A DNA stretch of 64,000 nt from JAAYCI01 sp964370295 (GCA_964370295.1 CAYJIR010000003.1:1-64000), one strand, 5' to 3'. Positions 14,506 to 25,034 are shown, counted from the stretch's first letter. The notes: generated by a model from the letters alone, not told the origin. Program-made: numbers and translations.

Positions 14506-17133
14506 TCATCGTGGATTTTTCACTGCGGCTTGCGCAGCTGCCAAACGAGCAATGGGCACACGGAACGGTGAGCAACTAACATACTCAAGGCCTATACTAT
14601 GGAAGAACTCTACGCTGGTGGGGTCGCCACCGTGTTCTCCACAAACACCAAGGTGTAGTTTGGCGTTGCCTTCGCGCCCCTTTGCAGCAGCCATTTCCAC
14701 AAGTTGCCCCACACCTTTTAAATCGAGATGTGCAAAAGGATCGCTTTCATAAATTTTGCTCTCGTAGTAATAATCAAGGAATTTTCCAGCATCATCACGC
14801 GAGAACCCAAACGTCATCTGCGTAAGGTCGTTCGTGCCAAAGCTAAAGAAGTCGGCCTCCTTGGCAATTTCATCGGCCAACAAAGCAGCACGCGGAATTT
14901 CAATCATAGTGCCCACTTCATATTTCATATTGCTGCCGGCAGCGGCAATTAAAGCGTCTGCCGTTTGCACCACGAAATCTTTCACATACTTAAGCTCACG
15001 CACTTCACCCACAAGCGGAATCATTATTTCCGGCACAATATTAATTCCCTTGCGCTTGGAAACTGCCAATGCGGCCGAAATAACTGCAGTGGTTTGCATT
15101 TTTGCGATTTCCGGATAGGAAACAGACAGGCGGACACCACGATGACCCATCATGGGGTTAAACTCATGAAGGCTTTCGATAACATTGTGAAGGGCCTCGC
15201 TTGTCATGCCAAGTTCTTTTGCAATCTCCGCAATATCATCTTCATTTTGTGGCAAGAACTCGTGCAGTGGTGGGTCAAGATAGCGTATCACCACAGGGCG
15301 CTCACCCATCACTTCATACAAACCTTCAAAGTCAGCCTGTTGGAAAGGCAACAGTTTTTCCAAAGCTTTTTCGCGCGCTTCCACCTCGGTGGCCACGATC
15401 ATCTCGCGCATGGCTTTGATGCGAGTTGCCTCAAAGAACATATGCTCGGTGCGGCACAAACCAATGCCTTCACTGCCAAAATCAGAACCCTGTTGTGCGT
15501 CACGCGGGCTATCTGCGTTGGCGTATACATGCAATTGGCGCTTTTCGTCGGCCCATTTCATCAAGCGATCAAAGTCGCCTGAAATGGAAGCTTCCACCGT
15601 GGGGATGGCCTCGCCATACACCTTGCCGGTAGAACCGTCCAGCGAAATGAAGTCGCCTTCTTTATACACAAAATCACCAATGGTGAATTGTTTTTTGTCG
15701 TACTCTACAGCCATTTCTCCAAGGCCCGAAACACAACAAATACCCATGCCACGTGCCACTACAGCAGCATGGCTTGTCATGCCACCACGGGCCGTTAAAA
15801 TACCTTGAGCAACAGCCATGCCTTCAATATCCTCAGGACTCGTTTCCAAACGAACCAAAATCACTTTTTTGCCTTGTGCGTGCCATTCGGTAGCGTCTTC
15901 TGCACTAAACACCACTTGCCCGGCCGCAGCGCCCGGGCTTGCAGCCAATGCCGATCCAATCAGCTTAGCTTTACCAAGTTCTGTTGCATCAAACTGCGGA
16001 TGCAACAAGCTATCCAACTGTTTTGGCTCCACACGCAAGATGGCTTCCGTTTCGTTTATCATGCCTTCGTCCACAAGGTCTACTGCAATTTTCAAAGCAG
16101 CGGCGGCGGTTCGCTTGCCATTGCGTGTTTGTAGCATATACAGCTTACCCGCCTCAATGGTAAACTCCATATCCTGCATATCTCTATAGTGGTTTTCTAG
16201 CTTTTGGGCAATTTCTGCAAATTGATTGTATACCTCCGGCATTTGGTTGGCCAAATCAGAAATCGGATTTGGCGTGCGAATGCCGGCCACCACGTCCTCG
16301 CCTTGTGCATTGATAAGATATTCCCCGAATAGAGCTTTTTCTCCCGTGGCAGGGTTGCGTGTAAAGGCAACACCCGTGCCACTTGTATCGCCAGAGTTAC
16401 CAAATACCATGCTTTGGATATTTACGGCGGTGCCCCAGTCATAGGGAATTTCATTCATGCGGCGGTAACTATTGGCACGCGGATTGTCCCAACTACGGAA
16501 AACAGCCCGCACAGCCTCGATAAGCTGTGTTTTAGGGTCTGCGGGGAAATCAGTGCCTTGGTTTGCTTTGTAGCGTGCCTTAAATTCGCTTACCAACTCT
16601 TTTAAGTCATCTGCTGTAAGCTCGGTGTCTAACCTGACACCTTTTTTCTCTTTCATCTCATCAATGATTTTCTCGTATTCACTCTTCGGCTGTTCCATCA
16701 CAACATCACTAAACATTTGGATAAAACGGCGGTAGCTGTCATAGGCAAATCGTGGGTTCCCAGTTTTCGCGGCAAGCCCTTCCACCACTTCATCGTTAAG
16801 GCCTAAATTCAAAATGGTGTCCATCATACCGGGCATGGAAGCTCTTGATCCACTACGAACCGATACTAGAAGTGGATTTTCTTTGTTCCCAAATTCTTTT
16901 TGTGCAATACCTTCCAACTTTGCTACATACTCGAAAATTTCAGCTTGAATTTCATCGGCAATGCGGCGGCCATCATCATAATAACGGGTACAGGCCTCGG
17001 TGGTAACGGTAAATCCTTGTGGCACTGGCATACCAATGCCAATCATCTCGGCAAGATTTGCGCCTTTGCCACCTAGCAAATTCCGCATTTCTTTATTACC
17101 CTCGCTAAACAGATACACATATTTTGTGCTCAT
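14506..17133 (-). CDS. ppdK: pyruvate, phosphate dikinase
   Basis: At 875 residues it has the usual length for the family. The enzyme interconverts pyruvate + ATP + Pi and phosphoenolpyruvate + AMP + PPi. The N-terminal nucleotide domain begins VYLFSEGNKEMRNLLGGKGANLAEM. The swivelling domain has the catalytic-His motif GGMTSHAAVVARGMG. The C-terminal barrel has the catalytic Cys in HLGVCGEHGGDP. It is monocistronic, with an extended -10 promoter upstream and a terminator downstream. Together with the PPi-type phosphofructokinase at 40749-41990 it suggests pyrophosphate-linked glycolysis. Confidence 0.97.
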   Translation of the reverse strand: MSTKYVYLFSEGNKEMRNLLGGKGANLAEMIGIGMPVPQGFTVTTEACTRYYDDGRRIADEIQAEIFEYVAKLEGIAQKEFGNKENPLLVSVRSGSRASMPGMMDTILNLGLNDEVVEGLAAKTGNPRFAYDSYRRFIQMFSDVVMEQPKSEYEKIIDEMKEKKGVRLDTELTADDLKELVSEFKARYKANQGTDFPADPKTQLIEAVRAVFRSWDNPRANSYRRMNEIPYDWGTAVNIQSMVFGNSGDTSGTGVAFTRNPATGEKALFGEYLINAQGEDVVAGIRTPNPISDLANQMPEVYNQFAEIAQKLENHYRDMQDMEFTIEAGKLYMLQTRNGKRTAAAALKIAVDLVDEGMINETEAILRVEPKQLDSLLHPQFDATELGKAKLIGSALAASPGAAAGQVVFSAEDATEWHAQGKKVILVRLETSPEDIEGMAVAQGILTARGGMTSHAAVVARGMGICCVSGLGEMAVEYDKKQFTIGDFVYKEGDFISLDGSTGKVYGEAIPTVEASISGDFDRLMKWADEKRQLHVYANADSPRDAQQGSDFGSEGIGLCRTEHMFFEATRIKAMREMIVATEVEAREKALEKLLPFQQADFEGLYEVMGERPVVIRYLDPPLHEFLPQNEDDIAEIAKELGMTSEALHNVIESLHEFNPMMGHRGVRLSVSYPEIAKMQTTAVISAALAVSKRKGINIVPEIMIPLVGEVRELKYVKDFVVQTADALIAAAGSNMKYEVGTMIEIPRAALLADEIAKEADFFSFGTNDLTQMTFGFSRDDAGKFLDYYYESKIYESDPFAHLDLKGVGQLVEMAAAKGREGNAKLHLGVCGEHGGDPTSVEFFHSIGLEYVSCSPFRVPIARLAAAQAAVKNPR

Positions 17134-17203
17134 TCAATTGCCTCCCTAGCTTTTTCATTACGACGAATTTCCTTTTCATGATTTCCCACAAAACCATGAG
17201 TTT

Positions 17204-17212
17204 ATTATAACA
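17204..17212 (-). promoter_or_regulatory. extended -10 promoter of ppdK
   Basis: The minus strand reads TGTTATAAT, an extended -10 element, about 70 bp upstream of the ATG. No good -35 is seen. Confidence 0.5.
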
Positions 17213-17281
17213 GATACCCGATTAAAACACCACTATCTTTTGTGTTTTTCAGTACTTTCTGCCATTTATTTCTCAAACCCC

Positions 17282-17309
17282 TTGCAAAAAAAGTACAATA
17301 CGATAAACT
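17282..17309 (+). promoter_or_regulatory. promoter of prs
   Basis: TTGCAA (17282-17287), a 16-bp spacer and TAAACT (17304-17309) lie about 100 bp upstream of the prs start. Both boxes are imperfect. Confidence 0.4.
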
Positions 17310-17408
17310 AAATATAAGCTAGATGTACTATTGCACGGCACCAGAAAGGTCTTTGCATGACGCAAGTCATCTCTATCCGAAACCCTTTGGTTTGAAAGGT
17401 GGTTATCT

Positions 17409-18374
17409 ATGAGCATTCACGGCAAAGATATCAAGATTTTTTCGGGAAATTCCAACCAAGCATTGGCTCTTTCTGTAGCCGCCAGTTTAGGTTTAGCGCT
17501 TGGCAAAAGTGAAGTTTGCTTATTTTCCGATGGTGAAATTTCGGTTAATATCCATGAAACAGTTCGCGGAAGTGATGTTTTTGTTTTGCAAAGCACTTCC
17601 ATCCCCACAAACCGGCACTTGATGGAGCTTCTCATTATGATAGATGCTTTTCGACGTGCTTCGGCCGGACTTATTACGGCAGTGTTGCCCTATTATGGCT
17701 ACGCGCGGCAAGATCGAAAAAACAAAGCCCGAGACCCCATCACGGCAAAACTTGTGGCCGATCTCATCGTCACTGCGGGGGCCGACCGTGTTTTAACCAT
17801 GGACCTGCACGCCGCACAAATCCAAGGTTTTTTTAGTATTCCACTGGATCACCTTGTAGGTTTGCCCATATTAGCCCCTTACTTCGAACGCAAAATGGCT
17901 TTGGACGCAGCCTATCGAAACAACCTAGTGGTAATGAGCCCTGATCTTGGCAGTGTTGCACGTTGTCGACATTTTGCAGAACGTTTGGATGTGCCCTTGG
18001 CGATTGTAGACAAGCGTCGCCCTCGCCCAAATGCTTGTGAAGTGATGAATGTAATTGGCGACATTGAAGGCAAAGATGTTTTGATAGTAGACGATATGAT
18101 AGACACTGCCGGCACTTTAACGGGTGCTGCCACAGAAGCAATGCAACGCGGCGCACACAGTGTGACCGCATGCGCCACACACGCCGTTTTGTCCGGCAAG
18201 GCTATAGAGCGTATCGAAAGCTCTCCTCTATCGGAAGTGGTGCTACTGGATACCATTTGCCTCCCCAAAGAAAAACACTGCAAAAAAATCCAAGTTTTAA
18301 GCTGTGCCCCTATGTTGGCTGAAGCAATTGCCCGTATCTATAGTGACAAACCGGTATCCACTTTGTTTCATTAA
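17409..18374 (+). CDS. prs: ribose-phosphate pyrophosphokinase
   Basis: The 321-residue enzyme makes PRPP from ribose 5-phosphate and ATP for nucleotide, NAD, His and Trp synthesis. FSDGEISVNIHETVRGSDVF is the N-terminal subunit contact region, and YYGYARQDRK contains ATP-site residues. VLTMDLHAAQIQGFF is the metal-binding loop, and VLIVDDMIDTAGTL is the PRPP-binding motif. The start ATG has GAAAGG upstream. It is followed by pth on the same strand, with a 140-bp gap. Confidence 0.96.
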   Translation: MSIHGKDIKIFSGNSNQALALSVAASLGLALGKSEVCLFSDGEISVNIHETVRGSDVFVLQSTSIPTNRHLMELLIMIDAFRRASAGLITAVLPYYGYARQDRKNKARDPITAKLVADLIVTAGADRVLTMDLHAAQIQGFFSIPLDHLVGLPILAPYFERKMALDAAYRNNLVVMSPDLGSVARCRHFAERLDVPLAIVDKRRPRPNACEVMNVIGDIEGKDVLIVDDMIDTAGTLTGAATEAMQRGAHSVTACATHAVLSGKAIERIESSPLSEVVLLDTICLPKEKHCKKIQVLSCAPMLAEAIARIYSDKPVSTLFH

Positions 18375-18514
18375 AGAAAGTCACTATTTTCCGTTTTTCC
18401 TTTGCCTTTACTGTTCTCGTGTATAACGACATTTCTTTTTGGATTTTGTTGGTATAAACCTCTTGATTTTTCACCCATCCACATCGATTAAAATGCTTAT
18501 AAAAAAGGATACGC

Positions 18515-19138
18515 ATGTTTAAAAAATTTTACAAACAAAATACCATTGCACCCTCCTGGATAATCGCCGGTCTTGGCAACCCCGGAACAAAATATAGCAA
18601 CACTCGCCACAACATTGGCTTTGATGCTCTGGACTTTTTGGCCAACCGCTGGAATACCCCTATAAAACGCTCTAAGTTCACCGCCTTATATGGTCTGGCT
18701 ACTGTGGAAGGCCAAAGTATTTTGCTTTTAAAACCACAAACTTTTATGAACTTATCCGGTGAAAGCTTGCAAAAAGCCGGGGCATTTTATAATATTCCCT
18801 CTACACGGATGTTGGTTTTGTTTGACGACGTTTCCCTGGAACCGGGCAATTTACGCATTCGCATGTCCGGTTCAGCCGGTGGACACAACGGCCTAAAAAA
18901 TATCATCCACTATTTGGGTGAAGACTTTCCTCGCATCAAAATTGGCGTGGGTGCAAAACCACATGAGGATTATGCCCTAGCCGACTGGGTTCTTAGCCGT
19001 TTTGCACAAAGTGAAAGAAAATCAGTAGAAAGTCGCTTTGAAGACATTCAAAAGGCAGCAGAACTGCTGTTGCAGGAAAAAAACAGCGAAGCCATGAGTC
19101 TCTATAATGGCAACAAAACCGCCACCCTAACAATTTAA
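18515..19138 (+). CDS. pth: peptidyl-tRNA hydrolase
   Basis: This 207-residue esterase recycles peptidyl-tRNA. IIAGLGNPGTKYSNTRHNIGFDALD holds the active-site Asn and His. LLKPQTFMNLSGES and LVLFDDVSLEPGNLRIRMSGSAGGHNGLKN are the standard conserved blocks. The N-terminus carries about 15 extra residues before the usual start (MFKKFYKQNTIAPSW). The ATG has AAAGGA upstream and no later start fits better. It precedes a GNAT gene and mfd, matching the common pth-mfd neighbourhood of Firmicutes. Confidence 0.96.
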   Translation: MFKKFYKQNTIAPSWIIAGLGNPGTKYSNTRHNIGFDALDFLANRWNTPIKRSKFTALYGLATVEGQSILLLKPQTFMNLSGESLQKAGAFYNIPSTRMLVLFDDVSLEPGNLRIRMSGSAGGHNGLKNIIHYLGEDFPRIKIGVGAKPHEDYALADWVLSRFAQSERKSVESRFEDIQKAAELLLQEKNSEAMSLYNGNKTATLTI

Positions 19139-19207
19139 CTAGCCCATTAAAGTGCGAAAAAGTTTTAACCATTGCTATCGGGACATCTCTTCAGAAAGGA
19201 ACAAATT

Positions 19208-19831
19208 ATGAGAAACACACTAAAGTTTCGCTCTTTTCAAAAAGAAGATGCATCCGCACTGAGCGCCATTATCAACCGCACCTGGGAACTTGAGCGCTTT
19301 TCCTCCCCAAAAACGGCAACGCTTGCCTCAGAATTGTACTTATCGCTCTGCCTTAATGCGCAAACATACACCTGTGTGGCAGAAAAAGATGGCATGCCAC
19401 TCGGCCTAATTGTGGTGCAGGACAAACGGCACTTCCACTTGCGTTTACGCCAAAAGACAAGCCTATTTTTCAAAGGGATTGCGCTTCTTGGGCAAAAAGA
19501 TTTCCGTGCGCTTTTAAAAATGCAACAAAGCACACTCTCTGCCGACAAAAAATTGTATCAAAATACAGGGCGTTCCTACGATGCAGAGCTTGTGTTTTTC
19601 GTTTTAAGCGAAAATAGCCGTGGCCTAGGCATTGGCAAGGCATTGTTCCAACGTGCTCTTGGCTATATGCAGCGAAGGCATATACGAAATTTTTATCTTT
19701 ACACCGATAGTTTATGCAACTTCGGTTTCTATGATGCACAGAAAATGCGCCTGCACGGACATATAGAAAAACCCATGTTTCCTTATCGCAAACATCCCGT
19801 TTCATTCTTTTTATATGATATGGATTTATAA
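19208..19831 (+). CDS. GNAT family N-acetyltransferase
   Basis: The 207-residue protein starts at ATG 19208 behind AAGGAA. The N-terminus (LKFRSFQKEDASALSAIINRTW) and the acetyl-CoA loop NSRGLGIGKALFQRALGYM are typical GNAT features, as is the C-terminal FYDAQKMRLHG. The acceptor substrate is unknown. It lies between pth and mfd with short gaps and is probably co-transcribed. Confidence 0.85.
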   Translation: MRNTLKFRSFQKEDASALSAIINRTWELERFSSPKTATLASELYLSLCLNAQTYTCVAEKDGMPLGLIVVQDKRHFHLRLRQKTSLFFKGIALLGQKDFRALLKMQQSTLSADKKLYQNTGRSYDAELVFFVLSENSRGLGIGKALFQRALGYMQRRHIRNFYLYTDSLCNFGFYDAQKMRLHGHIEKPMFPYRKHPVSFFLYDMDL

Positions 19832-19888
19832 TCCCTTAATTACTGGCATCTATCGCCCAAGTTTACTAAACCACATGAGGTACCCACT

Positions 19889-22800
19889 ATGCTATCCTCC
19901 GCATTAAAAAATAGCGCAGAATATCGTCGCATTTTACGAACAGCGCAAGCCGGATCCGCCACTTGTGCCATATTCGGTTTGCCCCATAGTGCAAGGGCGG
20001 CTGTGCTTTGTGCCCTTTGTAATGAAAGCCAGCGCACAGCCCTCGTCGTTACGTCCGGCGAGGCCGAAGCTGTGCGTTTTGCTGCCGATGTGCAAGCCCT
20101 GGGCCGCACCAGCGCTGTCTATCCTGCACGTGATTTTGTGCTTCGCAATATTGAAGGACAGAGCCGTGAATATGAATATCGCCGCCTAGAAGTACTGGGT
20201 CGTCTTGTGAGCGGCCGGGTAGAAGTGGTGGTGGCTCCCATAGAAGCTTTGCTACAACACACCTTGCCGAAAGCGGAGTTTCTAGAGGCCACCTCCACCG
20301 TAAAACCGGGGATTATGATGCCCCAAAAAGAACTGATGCAAACCCTGCTACGCGCCGGTTATACACGCCGCGGGCAGGTGGAAGGACCCGGCCAATTTTC
20401 GCAGCGTGGTGACATTGTGGATTTTTATGCACCAGACATGGAAAACCCTGTTCGACTTACCTATTGGGGCGACGAAATTGAAAGTATTTTCACCTTCGAT
20501 CCCCTAAGTCAACGCCGAGAGAACTCCTTAGAAAAAGCCTACCTCTCTCCCACGCGTGAAATTCTATTTTTTGACGCCCCACACACGGTAGAATTTTTAA
20601 CATCGTCGCTTTCCCGCATGAAGGGCAAAAAAAAGGAGCAACTTTCTGCCGTGATGCAGGCAGATTTGCGTGCACTTGCAGCCGGTGTAATCCCCGAAGG
20701 CATGGACAGATATCTTCGTTTGCGTTACCCAAAACCTGCCACTTTGTTGGATTACTTCGAGCATCCTATACTTTTTTTCGAAGAACCCAGCGCCATTCGA
20801 GAGGAAGCCGCAGGTGTTGCATTTCGCTTTTCAGAGGAATGGAAACACCTTTTAGAAGAACAAGTCCTTTCACCTTCTTTAGACGGTTTTTACACAGACT
20901 ACATTCATATTCTACGTACCGCATCCAGCGAAACCTCATTTTTTTGCGAGAATTTTTCGCGCAGTATGCCTGATGTTAAACTCACCGACACCATAAATCT
21001 GCCCGCACACAGCCTACCACCTTGGCGTGGAGAAGTAGCTGCTCTATGCGAAGAACTGCGCCCTTTACTAGACGAAGGCTATTTCTGCACGGTACTTACC
21101 GGAACACCACGCGCAGCCAAAACGCTTGCGCGCGATTTAACAGACCGCAACTTGCGCGTAGTTTCTGCGGGAGAGGGCCAAAATCATCAAGGTGCGGTTG
21201 GTGCCGTATCTGTTTTGCCCGGCCGGCTTTCCGCAGGGGCAGATTTCCCCTCTGCACGTTTTGCATTGTTTACTTCACGCAGGGAAGACGAACCCAAGAA
21301 GAAGAAGAAACCGAAAAACAAAAATGCCCTTGCCGCTCTTTCTGATATTTCTCCCGGCGATTATGTGGTTCACCAAGGACATGGCATTGGTCTCTATGTG
21401 GGCATACAACGTCTGGATTTACAGGGCGTTGTCAAAGACTATCTTAAAATAAGCTACGATAAATCGGATACTTTATATGTGCCTGTCACTCAGCTCGATT
21501 TGCTTTCTCGTTATACCCCACCCGGCGATGATGGTCGTGTGAAGCTAGCCCGGCTTGGCTCGGACGCCTGGACCAAAACCAAAAGCCGTGTTCGCAAAGC
21601 CACCGAAGAAATGGCAGAAGATCTTATAGAGTTGTATGCCAAACGTGGCAGTGCCCCTGGGCACGCCTTTGCGCCGGATGGCGAATGGCAACGAGACTTT
21701 GAGGCACGCTTCGCCTATGACGAAACGCAGGATCAACTAAACAGCGCGCGCGAAATTAAACGCGACATGGAAAAAGCCCATCCCATGGATCGCTTGCTTT
21801 CCGGTGATGTGGGCGTGGGCAAAACAGAGGTTGCCTTACGTGCCGCTTTTAAATGTATAACCGACGGTTTTCAATGTGCCATTTTGGTTCCCACCACCAT
21901 TTTAGCCTGGCAACATTACAACACCTTATTGTCCCGCATGGAGTCATTTCCTATAAAAATAGGGTTTTTATCCCGCTTTGCCACACCCAAACAAACAAAA
22001 GAGACCATAAAAGGCCTTGCAAACGGTAGCATAGATATTGTTGTGGGCACCCACCGTCTTTTACAAAAAGATATCCATTTCAAAAAGCTGGGTCTTTTGA
22101 TTGTAGACGAGGAACAGCGTTTTGGTGTGCGCCACAAAGAAAAGCTTAAAGAAAGTTTTGTAAATGTAGACACACTGACATTATCGGCAACACCCATACC
22201 GCGCACGCTCAACATGGCGATGAGTGGCATCCGAGACATGAGCACCATAGAAGACCCTCCCACCGAGCGCCAACCCGTAGAAACCTATGTGATGGAGTAT
22301 GAACAAAGCCTGATATATTCCGCCATAAAAAAAGAACTGGCACGCGGTGGGCAAGTATATTACTTGCACAACCGCGTAAACAGCATCGATAATTGCGCCG
22401 CGCGCCTAGCCGAGGCTCTGCCGGCTGCCAACATCGCCACCGCACACGGACGCATGGGCGAAGAGGCACTTTCGCGCACTTGGCAGGAATTATTAGACGG
22501 AGATATCGATATTTTGGTATGCACCACACTCATTGAAACCGGTGTCGATGTGCGCAACTGCAACACACTCATCGTGGAAAATGCCGACCACATGGGGCTG
22601 GCACAATTGTATCAAATACGGGGACGCGTAGGACGTAGCGGACGAAAGGCCTATGCATATTTCACCTTTAAACGAGACAAAGTTCTTACCGATGTAGCCG
22701 CAAAACGTCTGTCTGCCATACGCGAGTTCACGGCGTTTGGCTCGGGTTTTCGCATCGCCATGCGAGATTTACAAATCCGCGGTGCGGGCAATCTTTTGGG

Positions 22801-23359
22801 CCAAAGCCAAAGTGGCCATATGGAGGCCGTAGGCTATGACCTCTATGTGAAACTCCTAAACGAAGCCGTGGCACGAGCCAAGGGAGAAACCCCTGCACCG
22901 GATAAAGCCGATGTCCTCATTGATATCACTGTGGATGCCTATATTCCCGAGGCATATATATCCGAGGCTGCCGGACGTATTGAGGCATACAAACTGATTG
23001 CCGCTATAGAAAATACAGAAGGGGCCCAAGATGTGTTGGCAGAACTCGGCGATCGTTACGGCAAGGTGCCCGACGCTGTACGCGGTTTAGTGGACATCAG
23101 CCTTTTACGAATCCTGGCTGCAAAACTTGGCTTCTATGATGTTATACAGCAAAAAGATTCTTTGCTGTTGTATAGTGACACCTTAGATTTTCCAAAGGCC
23201 TATCGGCAACTTAAATCCGCCGGAATCGGCGTTCTTGTCAACGCTTCCGCTAAACCCTACCTGTCTGCAAAACTAAAGCCGGGCGAGAAGCCGCTCGACC
23301 TTCTTTCTTCCATCATCCAAAATTTAGATTTTTTGCAAGAAGACTCTAATACACTATAA
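19889..23359 (+). CDS. mfd: transcription-repair coupling factor
   Basis: At 1156 residues it has full family length. Mfd removes stalled RNA polymerase and recruits UvrA. The UvrB-like N-terminal part is followed by the RNA-polymerase interaction domain beginning GDYVVHQGHGIGLYVG. The translocase has Walker A GDVGVGKTEVALRAAFK, a DEEQRFG box and LSATPIPRTLNMA. The QIRGRVGRSGRKAYAYF helicase motif VI and the C-terminal TRCF domain follow. The start has GAGGTACC upstream. It ends 19 bp from the convergent membrane-protein gene. Confidence 0.97.
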   Translation: MLSSALKNSAEYRRILRTAQAGSATCAIFGLPHSARAAVLCALCNESQRTALVVTSGEAEAVRFAADVQALGRTSAVYPARDFVLRNIEGQSREYEYRRLEVLGRLVSGRVEVVVAPIEALLQHTLPKAEFLEATSTVKPGIMMPQKELMQTLLRAGYTRRGQVEGPGQFSQRGDIVDFYAPDMENPVRLTYWGDEIESIFTFDPLSQRRENSLEKAYLSPTREILFFDAPHTVEFLTSSLSRMKGKKKEQLSAVMQADLRALAAGVIPEGMDRYLRLRYPKPATLLDYFEHPILFFEEPSAIREEAAGVAFRFSEEWKHLLEEQVLSPSLDGFYTDYIHILRTASSETSFFCENFSRSMPDVKLTDTINLPAHSLPPWRGEVAALCEELRPLLDEGYFCTVLTGTPRAAKTLARDLTDRNLRVVSAGEGQNHQGAVGAVSVLPGRLSAGADFPSARFALFTSRREDEPKKKKKPKNKNALAALSDISPGDYVVHQGHGIGLYVGIQRLDLQGVVKDYLKISYDKSDTLYVPVTQLDLLSRYTPPGDDGRVKLARLGSDAWTKTKSRVRKATEEMAEDLIELYAKRGSAPGHAFAPDGEWQRDFEARFAYDETQDQLNSAREIKRDMEKAHPMDRLLSGDVGVGKTEVALRAAFKCITDGFQCAILVPTTILAWQHYNTLLSRMESFPIKIGFLSRFATPKQTKETIKGLANGSIDIVVGTHRLLQKDIHFKKLGLLIVDEEQRFGVRHKEKLKESFVNVDTLTLSATPIPRTLNMAMSGIRDMSTIEDPPTERQPVETYVMEYEQSLIYSAIKKELARGGQVYYLHNRVNSIDNCAARLAEALPAANIATAHGRMGEEALSRTWQELLDGDIDILVCTTLIETGVDVRNCNTLIVENADHMGLAQLYQIRGRVGRSGRKAYAYFTFKRDKVLTDVAAKRLSAIREFTAFGSGFRIAMRDLQIRGAGNLLGQSQSGHMEAVGYDLYVKLLNEAVARAKGETPAPDKADVLIDITVDAYIPEAYISEAAGRIEAYKLIAAIENTEGAQDVLAELGDRYGKVPDAVRGLVDISLLRILAAKLGFYDVIQQKDSLLLYSDTLDFPKAYRQLKSAGIGVLVNASAKPYLSAKLKPGEKPLDLLSSIIQNLDFLQEDSNTL

Positions 23360-23377
23360 ATCACTTTTTTATACCAC

Positions 23378-24775
23378 TTATATAAGGCCAAACGCATTCC
23401 AATGCTCGAATAAACTTGGCAACACCCAAAAACCGACGAAACCAACCAAAAATAAAGCATATCCGATGGCACGCAAGGAAAACCTATCGAAACAATATTT
23501 ATCAGAAAATGTATCGGCCAAACTATGTCTATGAAGCGGAAATTTAAAAATCAGATGGGCGAATACAGCTGCGGAAAAGGCCAAGGGGGCCATTTGGTTT
23601 ACATTGGGAATTAAGGCAAGAAAAAAACTGATGGGGTTCCAAACCTCGGCATGTAGGGCAATGTTTTGCCCGCTGACAAACGTAAAAAGTCCTCCTGTAA
23701 AGAGGTGGGCACCCATTTGATAAGGAAACTGAAAAAAGCACGTGAGAAAAAAACCAAAACAAAGCACAAAGTCCAAATAAAGAAACACACGAACATTCTT
23801 TTGCATAAATGTGGTAATAACCAAGAATGGCACCAACAAAATAATCCATTGTGGGTGCCAATAAATGCTAAAAAACAAAAGACCATACACCAAAAGGGGC
23901 ACATAAAAAGCAAGATATGGCCGCTGGATGTCTTTGGTGTAAAGATAGCAAGCAAAACACAAAATAGCATAGCAAAATAAGAAGAAGGAAACGGGCGCAA
24001 AACCACTGGCGAAGCCAAGCGAAAACAATCGTTCAAACATCATTTGTGTAAATGTATCGGCATTGCCTGTTCGCCCCAAATACAACAAAGAAGAAGGTAT
24101 ATATAGCCATAAACTCATCAGTGCATACTTAACAAGCGAAAGTATCCGTTTTTCCTGCAAAAGTAGCAAAGGAATCAGCGGTAAAAACGCAAAGAATTTA
24201 AATATCCCAGCCACACCCATCAAAAGGGTAAAGCGTGTATAATCGCCTTGTAAATAGTACAACAATGCCCACAGCATAAAAAACAGACATAGGCTGTCGT
24301 ATTGCCCCATCACCATGGGAGAGAAAAAAGCAATTGGATTAAAAAGAAAAAACACGGCAGCTGCAAACGAAGTTTTCTTCGGCATGCAAAGGCACTTACA
24401 AAGCCTATATATCATATAGCCACAACCAAAATAAAACCCTACGCACAAGGCTTTTGTCCAAAGCCAAAGCAGGGGCTCATAAACAGGCAAGGAAAACACT
24501 TGGTTAAAAAGAAAGATAGGTAGCTGCCACAAGGCAAACACAAAATATACCACAATATTATAATGTGCGTTGTTTGTGTAATAAAGTGGAAAGGGATGTC
24601 CTGCCACATAATGATAATAATTCAATATCTCGCCGTTCATCAAGCTTTCCCAAAGTAAATAACTATGGTTTGCCGTTTCCCAAAGGTCCGGGTGAGATGT
24701 AAAAAGAAAGGTAAGGCAAAACACTCCCCCCCAAAGAACATACTCAACTTTCCGAGGATTTGTTTTGCTTTTCAT
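23378..24775 (-). CDS. polytopic membrane protein, probable glycosyltransferase-like
   Basis: The 465-residue protein has ten or more hydrophobic helices. An acidic/aromatic first loop (DLWETANHSYLLWESLMNGEILNYYHY) and a later MGQYDSLCLFFMLWALLYYLQGDY segment resemble polyprenyl-phosphate-dependent membrane mannosyltransferases of the GT-C fold. I cannot name a family with confidence. It is convergent with mfd, with only 18 bp between the stops. No partner gene suggests a sugar pathway. Confidence 0.6.
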   Translation of the reverse strand: MKSKTNPRKVEYVLWGGVFCLTFLFTSHPDLWETANHSYLLWESLMNGEILNYYHYVAGHPFPLYYTNNAHYNIVVYFVFALWQLPIFLFNQVFSLPVYEPLLWLWTKALCVGFYFGCGYMIYRLCKCLCMPKKTSFAAAVFFLFNPIAFFSPMVMGQYDSLCLFFMLWALLYYLQGDYTRFTLLMGVAGIFKFFAFLPLIPLLLLQEKRILSLVKYALMSLWLYIPSSLLYLGRTGNADTFTQMMFERLFSLGFASGFAPVSFFLFCYAILCFACYLYTKDIQRPYLAFYVPLLVYGLLFFSIYWHPQWIILLVPFLVITTFMQKNVRVFLYLDFVLCFGFFLTCFFQFPYQMGAHLFTGGLFTFVSGQNIALHAEVWNPISFFLALIPNVNQMAPLAFSAAVFAHLIFKFPLHRHSLADTFSDKYCFDRFSLRAIGYALFLVGFVGFWVLPSLFEHWNAFGLI

Positions 24776-25034
24776 GAAAATCTCCTTGCAGAAAAATGGC
24801 TGCCAAAAAAGTATCTGACACTATTTAATATCCCTGAACAGCGATAGATCAATCGCTTTAAATTGTCGCGTATATTTCATCGCCAAAATGCCGTACACGT
24901 AGCCTTTAACATAGAATTACCACAGTAAAAACCGGTAGCATTCACCCATAAGAACACGTGCTGCGGTATTTTTATCGCCCAATTCACAAGTAAGCATACT
25001 TGTGCATGTTCCATGAAAACTCTTGTTTTCATCT
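24776..25034. other. intergenic region between the membrane protein and pncB
   Basis: No gene or RNA is recognised. It contains short palindromic pieces such as AAGTAAGCATACTTG (24989-25003) but no T-tailed terminator. Confidence 0.3.
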
